This document shows, one piece after another, positions 13,123 to 21,700 of a DNA stretch of 64,000 nt (positions are counted from its first letter, which is position 1; every line of letters begins with the position of its first letter). The DNA lies in the NCBI RefSeq assembly GCF_019222765.1, contig NZ_CP078145.1:3038001-3102000 (forward strand), read 5' to 3'. The notes under the pieces were generated by a model, which saw only the letters and a list, made by a program, of their open reading frames with translations, searched no databases and was not told the origin of the DNA. Position numbers and translations under genes: made by a program. Origin of the DNA: Nocardia iowensis (GTDB lineage: Bacteria > Actinomycetota > Actinomycetes > Mycobacteriales > Mycobacteriaceae).

Positions 13123-15924
13123 TCATGGTGGCCCATCGATGGATCGGCCGTGGTCGACCAGCCAGGAACGGGGACCGCCGTGTCCAAGGCGCAGCAAGAA
13201 GTCCAATACGCCGGCCAGCCCGACGTTGTAACTCGCGCAGACCTCACGCATCGTGTCGTCGGGAACCAGTAGCCTGCCGTCTCGTTCGGCCGCCCGGACA
13301 TACAGGCAGGTAGCGATTTCCGCCGCCCACCGCCGATAGCGGTCCTGTCCGGTGGCCGCGGCGAGATCGAGCAGCAGCTCGGCGTTGCCCGATATCCCGT
13401 GGCAAGTGCCCGTCCCGAGGCGCCACCGGTCCCGGTACACCCGGTGTCCCGCGCGTTCGGCGAACTCGCGGAACCGCGGTTCGCCGGTCGCCTGCCAGAG
13501 CCGGACGAGAAAGGTGCCGATACCGGAGGTGCCGTTGCACCAGAAGTTCACGTCGAGGCTGCCCGCCCTACCCGGCCCTTTCGGCCAGCGTGCGCTGGCG
13601 CCGTGACATTCGGCCACCGCGCAGAGCGCGTGCCCGGCACCGATCGCGATCTCGATCAGGTCGGGTTGATTCAGGACGGAACCCGCGGCGAGCAGGAACG
13701 TCGCGTTTCCGGCGAGGCCGTGGCCGAAGCCGTAGGACGCCGACCCCGCGAGCTCGTCGCGGTACCTTGGCTCGGCCAGCCAGTCCACTCCGGTTTCAGC
13801 CGTCTTGGTCAAGTGGATCAGCCGCTCGGCGCACTCCATGGCTCGGTCGGCGAATCGCTGGTCACCGCTGGCTCGCCACAGCTGGAGCTGTGCGGAACCG
13901 GCACCGGCCAGGCCGTGGCAGATATCCGGATTCGTCCAGTCCAGCGGAATGCGCAGCGCGTATTCCAACGTGCGCTCGGCCAAGGCCTTGTCGCCCAGAG
14001 TCTGGGCAGCGGCGTGCAGCGCCCACACGGTTCCCGAGCGACCGAAATACAACCCGGGCAAGATCCGGCTCGGCACGGTCAGTCGATGGTCAAGCCAGCG
14101 TGCCGCGGTGGCCAATGCCGGTGTCACCCACCGCTGCCCGCAGCGCGCCGCGCGGTCGAGCACCGCGAGCACCCCGGCCGCGCCCAGTTGCACGTTGCAC
14201 GGGTCGCCGGGCGGCAGCGCTTGCGGGCGCGGCCACAGGTACTCCCGATTCGGGGTCATCGTGTCGACCAGGTGAGCGAGTCCGTCCCGCAGCAGCCGGT
14301 CGCGATTCTCCTCGGACAGCGCTGGACCCGGACGAGCCTGCGCCACAACGGGTTCGGTGGCGAGGAACGCCGCGGCTCGCGGCAGTGTCCACCGGTCCGG
14401 TACGTCGGCGGTGAGGCCGAGGATGACCGGGGCGAGTGCGTGTAGCGCGGGGGAGGTCGGCGCGGCGGCCTCGACGATCGCCGCGATCCGCGCGCCGGTC
14501 GGCCGAGCGACCGGTGCGTCGGCAGCCAGCACCGGGTTGATGCCACCGGCGATATACAGCAGCGTGGCGCCCAGGCTGAAGCAATCCACTTCCGGGCCGG
14601 GGGCGGGCAGTGGTATCGCGCTGTTGCGGCGGGGCTCGTCGAAGTATTCCGGCGCACCGAATCCCGGTGTGCCCGCGACATATGCCAGTTGATCGGTGTG
14701 GATTGTGCATTCCATGTCGACGAGCACCGGGATGTTCTCGGGTGTCACCATGACATTGCCCGGTGTGAAATCGCGTAGTACGAAGCCCATGTCGTGTACC
14801 GCGCCGATCAGCCGGGTGAGCTCGCGCGCCAGCCGCCACACCTCGGTCACCGGCACCTGACCGTCACTCGGCCGAGCATGCACCGCGGGCCATCGTTGCA
14901 GGTTTGTGCCCGCGATCAGATCCTCGACGAGGAATATGTGCTCGGCGACCGCCACCACGTCGCGCACCGCCGGGGTGATCCGGGCCGGGCCGAGTTGGTC
15001 CAGGATGGCTGCCTCGTGCCGCAGCCGGTCCCGGACATCCTTCCCATCCGGATCCGTCGCGATATGCGGGCGTGCCTCCTTGAGCAGCACCTGTTCGCCG
15101 GTGTGCTGGTCGTGGGCGCGATAGACGCCGCCGCGATTGGCGTGCTGGATAGCGTGGGTGACCAGGTAGCGGCCCGCGATCAGCACCGGGTCGCCCCGCT
15201 TGCGTCCATTGGTCCGCGGTGGCGGGTCGAACGGCGGGCTGGCCCAGGCGGGCGGGGAAAACCAGGGGTTGCGCTCGTCGGCTACCAAGGTGCCGTCCGG
15301 CGCGGACAACTGTCCCTCATAGAATCCGGTGTCGTCGAGCCGGGTCGGCGACACGAAACAACCGAATCGGTAGTGCACCAGGCTGTCCGGCCGATAGCGC
15401 CGATCGGACAGAATCGACGGGCCGGCGAGCCCGAGGGTGGCGTCGTGCAACAGTTCGGCAAGCGCGCGCAGCTGATCGTCATCGATCGGGTACACGGTGA
15501 GGAACTTGCCCGACTGCGCGCGGTCGGCCCGACTCGCGTTGAGCTCGGCGACGATTCGCGGAGTCGCGGCGAACTTGAACGCGCACTCGTGCGCCACCAG
15601 CACCGGGACCGCGTTCGTCAATACCTGCGGCGCGGACACCGGAGTAGCGGACACATGCAACTTCCAGCCCTGTGTCCTGGACCGGTGCCCCGGCGGCGTT
15701 ACCGTGCACCATGTGTCGCCTTCGCGCAGCCGCCATCGCGGGCCGATGGCGGATTCCGCCAGCACAGCCATGGCGATCGACCGATAACCCGATGTCACCG
15801 CCGAGCGCGGCGAGTCGGTCAGCACCTCGGTCATCGAACGGATGCCCCCCATCCAGTGCTCCAGAGCAAGGTGATCCAGGAGACATTCGATGCTATCGGC
15901 CGCCGAAGTACTTGTCGCGACCAT
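13123..15924 (-). CDS. LanKC/LanL-type lanthipeptide synthetase (lyase-kinase-cyclase)
   Basis: The protein has 933 residues and three domains. Residues 1 to about 240 resemble the OspF-like lyase (GWKLHVSATP, then CAFKFA). Residues about 245-520 form a Ser/Thr kinase with catalytic loop LRDFTPGN and VLVDME in place of DFG. Residues about 560-930 are a LanC-like cyclase (ICHGLAGAG, WCNGTSGIG, TCHGISGN). Cys796, Cys841 and His842 match the three LanC zinc ligands, which class IV LanL keep and class III LanKC usually lack. It would phosphorylate and eliminate Ser/Thr in the precursor, then close thioether rings. Start ATG 15924 has only a weak AGAAG; it follows the GMC gene by 22 bases. Confidence 0.88.
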   Translation of the reverse strand: MVATSTSAADSIECLLDHLALEHWMGGIRSMTEVLTDSPRSAVTSGYRSIAMAVLAESAIGPRWRLREGDTWCTVTPPGHRSRTQGWKLHVSATPVSAPQVLTNAVPVLVAHECAFKFAATPRIVAELNASRADRAQSGKFLTVYPIDDDQLRALAELLHDATLGLAGPSILSDRRYRPDSLVHYRFGCFVSPTRLDDTGFYEGQLSAPDGTLVADERNPWFSPPAWASPPFDPPPRTNGRKRGDPVLIAGRYLVTHAIQHANRGGVYRAHDQHTGEQVLLKEARPHIATDPDGKDVRDRLRHEAAILDQLGPARITPAVRDVVAVAEHIFLVEDLIAGTNLQRWPAVHARPSDGQVPVTEVWRLARELTRLIGAVHDMGFVLRDFTPGNVMVTPENIPVLVDMECTIHTDQLAYVAGTPGFGAPEYFDEPRRNSAIPLPAPGPEVDCFSLGATLLYIAGGINPVLAADAPVARPTGARIAAIVEAAAPTSPALHALAPVILGLTADVPDRWTLPRAAAFLATEPVVAQARPGPALSEENRDRLLRDGLAHLVDTMTPNREYLWPRPQALPPGDPCNVQLGAAGVLAVLDRAARCGQRWVTPALATAARWLDHRLTVPSRILPGLYFGRSGTVWALHAAAQTLGDKALAERTLEYALRIPLDWTNPDICHGLAGAGSAQLQLWRASGDQRFADRAMECAERLIHLTKTAETGVDWLAEPRYRDELAGSASYGFGHGLAGNATFLLAAGSVLNQPDLIEIAIGAGHALCAVAECHGASARWPKGPGRAGSLDVNFWCNGTSGIGTFLVRLWQATGEPRFREFAERAGHRVYRDRWRLGTGTCHGISGNAELLLDLAAATGQDRYRRWAAEIATCLYVRAAERDGRLLVPDDTMREVCASYNVGLAGVLDFLLRLGHGGPRSWLVDHGRSIDGPP

Positions 15925-15946
15925 ACTTCTGGTGTGCGAGCAGGGG

Positions 15947-17722
15947 TTACAGCCCGAGTTCGGCCAGGCGGGCGGTGATGCGCGGATCGGTCGTGACGAT
16001 CGGCGCTTCCTTGTCCACCCAGGAGTCGCCGCCGAAATAGGTTTGGAACATCCGCTCCGCCGTCCGGGTCGCCAGCGCCTGGGTGGACAGCGTCGGGTTC
16101 GGGCCGCCCAGGGAATTGGGCAACGCGGAGTTGTCGGCGATGAACAGCCGCTTGACCCAGCGGGCCTCCCCGTTGGCGTCCAGTACCGAGTTCACCGGCG
16201 AGGTACCCATCCGCATCGAGGAGTGTACGTGCAACAGCAGTGGCGCCCAGTCCATCCGGTACACCTTCTTCGCACCGGCCGCGCGCATGATTTCCGCGGC
16301 CCGCCACGCCATGAACTCCCGGTTCGCCAGAGTCTGCGACTTGCGTTGGCGCCGTGCGACATCGATCTTCGCGGGTGCGCCGTTCTCGTCGGCGGGGAAC
16401 AGTGACGGAGTGATCCGGTTGCGGGGTTCGACATGGTCGTCGGTGATGACCAGAAAGTTGAGCAGATTGTCGATCCCGCCCGCCAGCAGATCCATCAGTT
16501 CGTGGCCTACCAACCGGCCCGCCGGTCCGTCCCATGGGCCGAACGGGCCGCGGCCGTTGTCGTATACCCCCCGAACCCCACTGTCGGACAGGCACATCGA
16601 GAATGCCTGGATCGCCGGGGTCAAGCCGACATTCTCGATACCGCCGTGACCGGGGAAATCGACTCGGGCAGCGGAGTTGGCGCCCTTGGAGTTTCCGGTG
16701 TATTCGTCGAAGCTGCCGACAACCCAGTCGAGGAAGTGATCGGTGTGCCCGCGACCCACCCAGTCGTTGGGATTGGGCAGTCCGCTGTTGAACCACAGCC
16801 GGGGGCTTTCGGTCGCGCCGCCGGCCAGCACCACCACCAGGGCGTCCTCGGTGAACTGGGCACCGGTGGTGTTGTTCCGCCAGCTCACCCCGGTCGCCAC
16901 CACCTCGTTGCCGCGCTGTTCCGAATTGATCGAGGTGGCAAAGGAATCCGCGATCAACTTGACCGGTTTGCCGCTCGGCCGCACCGCGTCCGCCGCCAGT
17001 CCGAGCGGCACATAGCTGTTGTCCGTCGAACGCTTGGCAACCAGGTTGCGTGGCGCACGCACCGGCGCGTAACAGCCTTGGAAGCAGTGGCCGCAGAACG
17101 TGCAGCCGGTCGCGGCCGGATAGGTCAGCAGGTCGGTGCGGTCGGTGCGCCCGGCGTTGCCGCCCGGCTGCAGGATCGCATTCTGTTGCGGCCGAAAGGA
17201 AACGCTCGTCGTGGTCCGCGATGTCTGTACCGAGAGGCCCACGTTTTCGCAGCCGCGGAAGGTGATGGCCTCCTTGGTGCCCATCGCCGCCGTCTGTACC
17301 GGCAGGGTGGCCTCGACCCACTCCAGGTATGGCACGAATTCGTCATAGCTGAAGGGAAATTCGTGTTCTCGATCGTAGGCCGCCGCGTCCGGACCCGAAT
17401 AGCCCTGGAACACACCGGGATACGGCCGGGGGCAGTTGCCGAAATAGTGCGCGGTGGTCCCGCCGACTCCGGCCAGCTGCCAGGCATACAGGTTCGACGC
17501 CCATTCGCGAAACCAGCCGGGCTTCCGGCGATCCTGCGGGCCGAAGCGCAGATAGCCGTCGGTGGGATTGTTCGCGTCGTTCTCCGCGTGCGACCACTGC
17601 GATCGCGGATCGGCGTGGCGCGGACCCGCCTCCAACAGCAGCACATCCAGGCCACGCCCGGCCAGCTCCGCCGCGACGACCGGACCGCCACCGCCCGCAC
17701 CGATCACGATGACATCACGCAT
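15947..17722 (-). CDS. GMC-family FAD oxidoreductase with a four-Cys motif
   Basis: The protein has 591 residues. The N-terminal FAD-binding motif is VIGAGGGGPVVAAEL, and the C-terminal GMC region has VHSSMRMGTS and NPTLSTQALA. A CTFCGHCFQGC motif near residue 215 has four Cys as in sugar-acid dehydrogenases of this family that may bind an iron-sulfur cluster. It overlaps by eight bases the gene for a Tat-signal protein, the usual arrangement of gluconate-2-dehydrogenase-type complexes, where the small subunit carries the flavoprotein across the membrane. It is followed by the lanthipeptide synthetase after 22 bases. The substrate is unknown; the operon makes the lanthipeptide, its aldehyde or alcohol groups, or a companion metabolite possible targets. 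Confidence 0.85.
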   Translation of the reverse strand: MRDVIVIGAGGGGPVVAAELAGRGLDVLLLEAGPRHADPRSQWSHAENDANNPTDGYLRFGPQDRRKPGWFREWASNLYAWQLAGVGGTTAHYFGNCPRPYPGVFQGYSGPDAAAYDREHEFPFSYDEFVPYLEWVEATLPVQTAAMGTKEAITFRGCENVGLSVQTSRTTTSVSFRPQQNAILQPGGNAGRTDRTDLLTYPAATGCTFCGHCFQGCYAPVRAPRNLVAKRSTDNSYVPLGLAADAVRPSGKPVKLIADSFATSINSEQRGNEVVATGVSWRNNTTGAQFTEDALVVVLAGGATESPRLWFNSGLPNPNDWVGRGHTDHFLDWVVGSFDEYTGNSKGANSAARVDFPGHGGIENVGLTPAIQAFSMCLSDSGVRGVYDNGRGPFGPWDGPAGRLVGHELMDLLAGGIDNLLNFLVITDDHVEPRNRITPSLFPADENGAPAKIDVARRQRKSQTLANREFMAWRAAEIMRAAGAKKVYRMDWAPLLLHVHSSMRMGTSPVNSVLDANGEARWVKRLFIADNSALPNSLGGPNPTLSTQALATRTAERMFQTYFGGDSWVDKEAPIVTTDPRITARLAELGL

Positions 17723-18599
17723 CGCGCACCTCCGTCCGCCCCTGGTAGTAGCCGATCAACTCGGGATGCCCGTCGACCAGCCCGTCCGGGCGGTAGCCGG
17801 TGAGCTCCCAGGACGGTGGTCGTCCGGAAACGGTGCGTGTCCTCGGGTCGAACATCTCCATCTCGGAATGCACACTGAAGGCCGCACTTTCGAGGACGAG
17901 CCCGCCCGCGAACCGGAGGAAGCCGGTGCCCGAGCCGCGAAGGGGAGCGGGCAGACCGCGGTCGACAATGGAGACCAGCTCCGGGATCGGGCGCTCGAGC
18001 AACTCCAGGACGCGGCATTTGTCGCGCAGGCTCAATCGAGCGAACGGTGAGCCCAGCGGTCCGACGAGGGTGCCGGGCGCGACGAGCACCGCCCCGAAGT
18101 TGAGGGCAAGCATGACCAGAACCGACAGCGGCAGTATCCGATCCGAATACATGTACCCGAGCGACTGATCGATTCGCCTGCCTTGCTCAGGCGACAGCCC
18201 GAGCAGCGGCGCCGGTATGCCGAGTTCGTCCAACGCCTGCCCGAAAGCCAACGCCAACGGCCTGGCCAGCTGATCCCCGGCGGCCAAATAGTTGTCGAAC
18301 AGACCCATCATGAACTCGCCGCCGCCGACCTCGATCACCCCCGGCCCCGCCCGCGGCGTGCCCTGCACCCGTGACCACTCGTCCGGCCCCGGAAACACCA
18401 TCACGCACACGCCGCGCAAGGTATCCAGCACCACGGCGTCGACAGCGGCAAGGGGACCGACCGGCTGAGCGTCCGCGACGCTTGGCGAAATGACCCCCGC
18501 CCCCAGCGATCCGGCTCCGGCACAGGCCACGAACCAGGCCACCCGTGTCAGAAAATCTCGCCGATCCAAAGCCGTGGCGGCATCGTTCTCGTCCGACAT
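17715..18599 (-). CDS. Tat-exported small subunit of a GMC oxidoreductase (gluconate dehydrogenase subunit 3-like)
   Basis: The protein has 294 residues and begins with a twin-arginine signal (DRRDFLTRVAWFVACAGAGS) ending near VADAQP. The rest is helical with no cofactor motif I can name. The order small subunit then GMC flavoprotein with an 8-base overlap matches gluconate-2-dehydrogenase and related periplasmic dehydrogenases. The start ATG 18599 has TAGGAG just upstream. It is the first gene of the tightly spaced four-gene lanthipeptide operon. An alternative view is that the redox pair and the lanthipeptide genes are adjacent but functionally separate. Confidence 0.65.
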   Translation of the reverse strand: MSDENDAATALDRRDFLTRVAWFVACAGAGSLGAGVISPSVADAQPVGPLAAVDAVVLDTLRGVCVMVFPGPDEWSRVQGTPRAGPGVIEVGGGEFMMGLFDNYLAAGDQLARPLALAFGQALDELGIPAPLLGLSPEQGRRIDQSLGYMYSDRILPLSVLVMLALNFGAVLVAPGTLVGPLGSPFARLSLRDKCRVLELLERPIPELVSIVDRGLPAPLRGSGTGFLRFAGGLVLESAAFSVHSEMEMFDPRTRTVSGRPPSWELTGYRPDGLVDGHPELIGYYQGRTEVRDA

Positions 18600-18686
18600 C
18601 GTAGGCTCCTACCGGAGTCCGGAATGACCTGAATCAACCGTATCGGCGTCAGGCCGCCGCCCTGGGCCGTTTGCCCGAAAATGTTC

Positions 18687-18727
18687 TGGTGCACAGCTCA
18701 AATGCTCGCCAATTGTGAACTGCACCA
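18687..18727. repeat. inverted repeat between the LGFP gene and the lanthipeptide operon
   Basis: TGGTGCA (18687-18693) and TGCACCA (18721-18727) are perfect complements separated by 27 bases. They lie just after the stop of the LGFP repeat gene and about 90 bases before the operon start at 18599. It may be a terminator for the former or an operator for the latter. Confidence 0.35.
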
Positions 18728-18747
18728 AAGCCTCTCGCTCAGTCGCT

Positions 18748-21700
18748 CTATGCGGGGCCTGCCCCGGCGGCGGCTACCCGAGCCGCCAAGTTCTGTTGGG
18801 CCCATGCGAGGTTGACGGGGTAGTCGGGGTTTTCGGGATGTGCGGCTGTCAGGGCTTGGTATATGCGGACTGCCGTGGCGGTCACCTCGACTGCCTCGTT
18901 GCCTGCCGGTAGGTACGCGCCGATATAGACCAGGTTCGAGGCGACGGAGGCTCGGGTTAAGTGATCAGCATGGGTGGTGTCGAACCGTGCTGTCAGTTGG
19001 GCTGCTTCGGTGCCGAGGCCGACCGCGCCGTGGGGGTGTCCGGCACTGTGATGGCGGGCGGCGAGGTTGTGCAACGCCCACGAGAAGGTGTTCAGATACG
19101 CGGGATCGTCAGGGAAGTCGACGTTCAGTTGCCGGAAGGTCTGAGTCCCCGCAGTCGTGACATCGACCGCTTCCTCGCCCGCGGGCAGATAGGCGCCGAC
19201 GTATACGAGGTTGGCGGCGACATGCGCTTTGACGTTCGCCGGGGCGGCGGTGGCATCGAATCGCTTCGGAAGATCGGCTGCCTCCACGCCGAGTCCGACT
19301 GCGGCCCCCGGGTTTCCGGCGCCACTGTGCCGCGCGGCAAGGTTGTGTAGTGCCCAAGAAAGGCTGTCGAGATAGCCGGAATCGCTGGGATAGCTGGTAT
19401 TCAGTTCGCGATAGACCCGCACGGCCGCAATCGTGACATCGACCGCCTCGTCACCCGCCGGTAGATACGCGCCGACGTAGGTGAGGTTCGACGCGACGTG
19501 GGCACGGACGCTCGGAGTTGCGGCGGCCAGTTCGAACCGCGGTGGTAGCTGGGCTGCTTCGGTGCCGAGCCCGGCGGCGCCGGGTGCGTTTCCGGCGCTG
19601 TGGTGACGAGCGGCGAGGTTGTGCAGCGCCCACGAGAGGCTGTTGAGATACTCGGCATTGCCGGGTTGGGCGATGACGAGGTCGCGCAGTAGTTGGGTGC
19701 CTGCTGCAGTCACCGCGACGGCTTCTTCGCCAGCCTCGAGATAGGCGCCGATGAAGATCAGGTTCCCGGCGACGTCCGCGGCGATGACGGGCTGGGCGGC
19801 CAGTCCGCGGATTTCGGCGGCGGCCTGCAGTGCTTTGCGGCCGATGCCCGCGGCTTCGGTGTGCCGACCTACTGTTCGAAGCTTTTGGGCTACTTCGTGG
19901 TAGGCGCGGATGACATCCGGGTACCAAGCGGGGCAGGCGGGCTCGCCGGTGCGTTCGGCATGGGCCGGATTTCGGAAGTCGAGGACGAGCGGGGCGTCGC
20001 AACCCGGATAGCGGATCTCGAAACGGCCGGTGTGACCGTCGGACCGCAGATACTCGCCACTGGCCAGCGGAAGTCGCTGCAAGTCTGGCTCGAGAATCGT
20101 GTCGCCGAAGCGCTTGATGCGCGAGGAGTACCGGTCACCCCTGACGAACCCGGCACCCCAAGCACGGTCCGAGGCCGGTGCGATGACGAACTCGATCCGA
20201 TGCCCGTCCGGCGAGTTGAAGACATAGTCGATGCCGGACCTAAAATAGGAAGAGTCCGCGATGATGTCGCGGTTGCGGTCCAGGGTTCGCTGCCGGAATT
20301 CATCGAATCCCAGCGTGGCCTCCATCGCGTAGATGAACGCCCAGTTCGTCGGCCAGTCCCGGTCGTGTCGGCCGTCGAGAAAGATCTCGCCCGGAGGCGT
20401 TACCAGTACGACGACGTGCAGTCCCAGTTTCCCGCGACCGGGGAAGTCCTGGTTCAGGTCGAAGAAGTACCAGCCGACCAGCGGCACCGTCGGATCTTTG
20501 AGCCATGCCGGGATGCGCAGGTTCGCTCCGCACGCGAACCCTCGCCAGACGGCGGTATTCACGGCGCTGCCCGCCTTGGGCCAGGGATCGAGCCGGATGA
20601 GCTGCTCGAAGGTGAAGTTGCCCCGCGTCGGCAGCAGCGTGATCGCTTGCGGCCCACTGGCATTCTCGTATTCGACGATTTCGTCGTGCCCGTAGCCGCT
20701 GTTGAGGAACACGCCGCCCGCGGTCAGCAGGAACGACGGTGAGCGGTAATAGATTTCGACACCCGCGTCGGCCTGCTCACCGGCCCGAATGACCGGCCGG
20801 GAGCCGTGGTGGAACAGGTGCGTGCCGGACCACGTGTTGTCCATGGCGAGCACGTAGGCGGCAGCTGGCGGCCGGTACCGGGCGAGACCGACGATGAGAC
20901 ATTCGATGTACCACAGGCCGGGCATGTGCTTACCGGGCTCCCCGGTGGCCGTGCGCGGTGGCCCGGCGTACTGATGGAAGAAGCCGGTCATCGGATCGGA
21001 GGTGGCGGAGTAGAAGTTGTTGCGGTCCGGCGGGCTCTCGGCATTGTTGTTGTCCCGCAGCCGCCGAAACGGTCCGAGCCGGCGCAACTCGCTGCTCGAC
21101 ACCGCGAACTTGACCATCAGATAGTCCAGCAGGACCCGAGCGGCTGTCGAAACCTCCGGGTCCGCGAACTCCTCGAGATTCAGCAACGCGTTCGTGGTGT
21201 AGCGCAGATACGGCCTGGAGTTGAACTCCAGGAAGTCGTGCCTCGCCGCGACCTGTAGCCGCCCGAGCAGCCACTCCCGCAACCCGTTACGACTGTTGTC
21301 GTACTCGATGCGCGGATCCCGTTGGTGGAGTAGTTGATTGGTGAGGTAGCGCGCGCTCTCGATGAGCAGTAGATGGTTTTCCGATTCCGCGATTTCGAGG
21401 CACGGCGGTCCGCCGATCAGCGCGAAGACCACCGGGCCGACGATCGTTCCGGCCGCGGCGACCGCGACCTCGCCGAGTTCGGACCAGTTGCAGCACAATT
21501 GCCTGACTTCGACACTGTCGTCGTGCCTGCCGCGCATCGAAAGCAAACGGTCGAGCAGGTGCGCACGGACCCGCGGTTGCAGCAGATCGTCGTAGCGGAA
21601 AGCGATCGCGACGAGATGCTTGAGCAGCGTGTCGTATTCGCCGTTGAGCTTGTTGCAGTACAGGACCGTGAGACCACTGAGGTGTTCGCCGCTGTCGGTA

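Noticed and set aside
12930..13301. Longer minus-strand frame across the lanthipeptide precursor
   Set aside because: It runs in a different frame, overlaps the synthetase end and reads as Arg/Ser-rich shadow sequence, whereas the 43-codon frame has a leader motif and ribosome site.
18751..19764. Regular 276-base repeats considered as a CRISPR or satellite array
   Set aside because: The repeats keep frame and encode helical 92-residue units; spacing and length do not fit a CRISPR.
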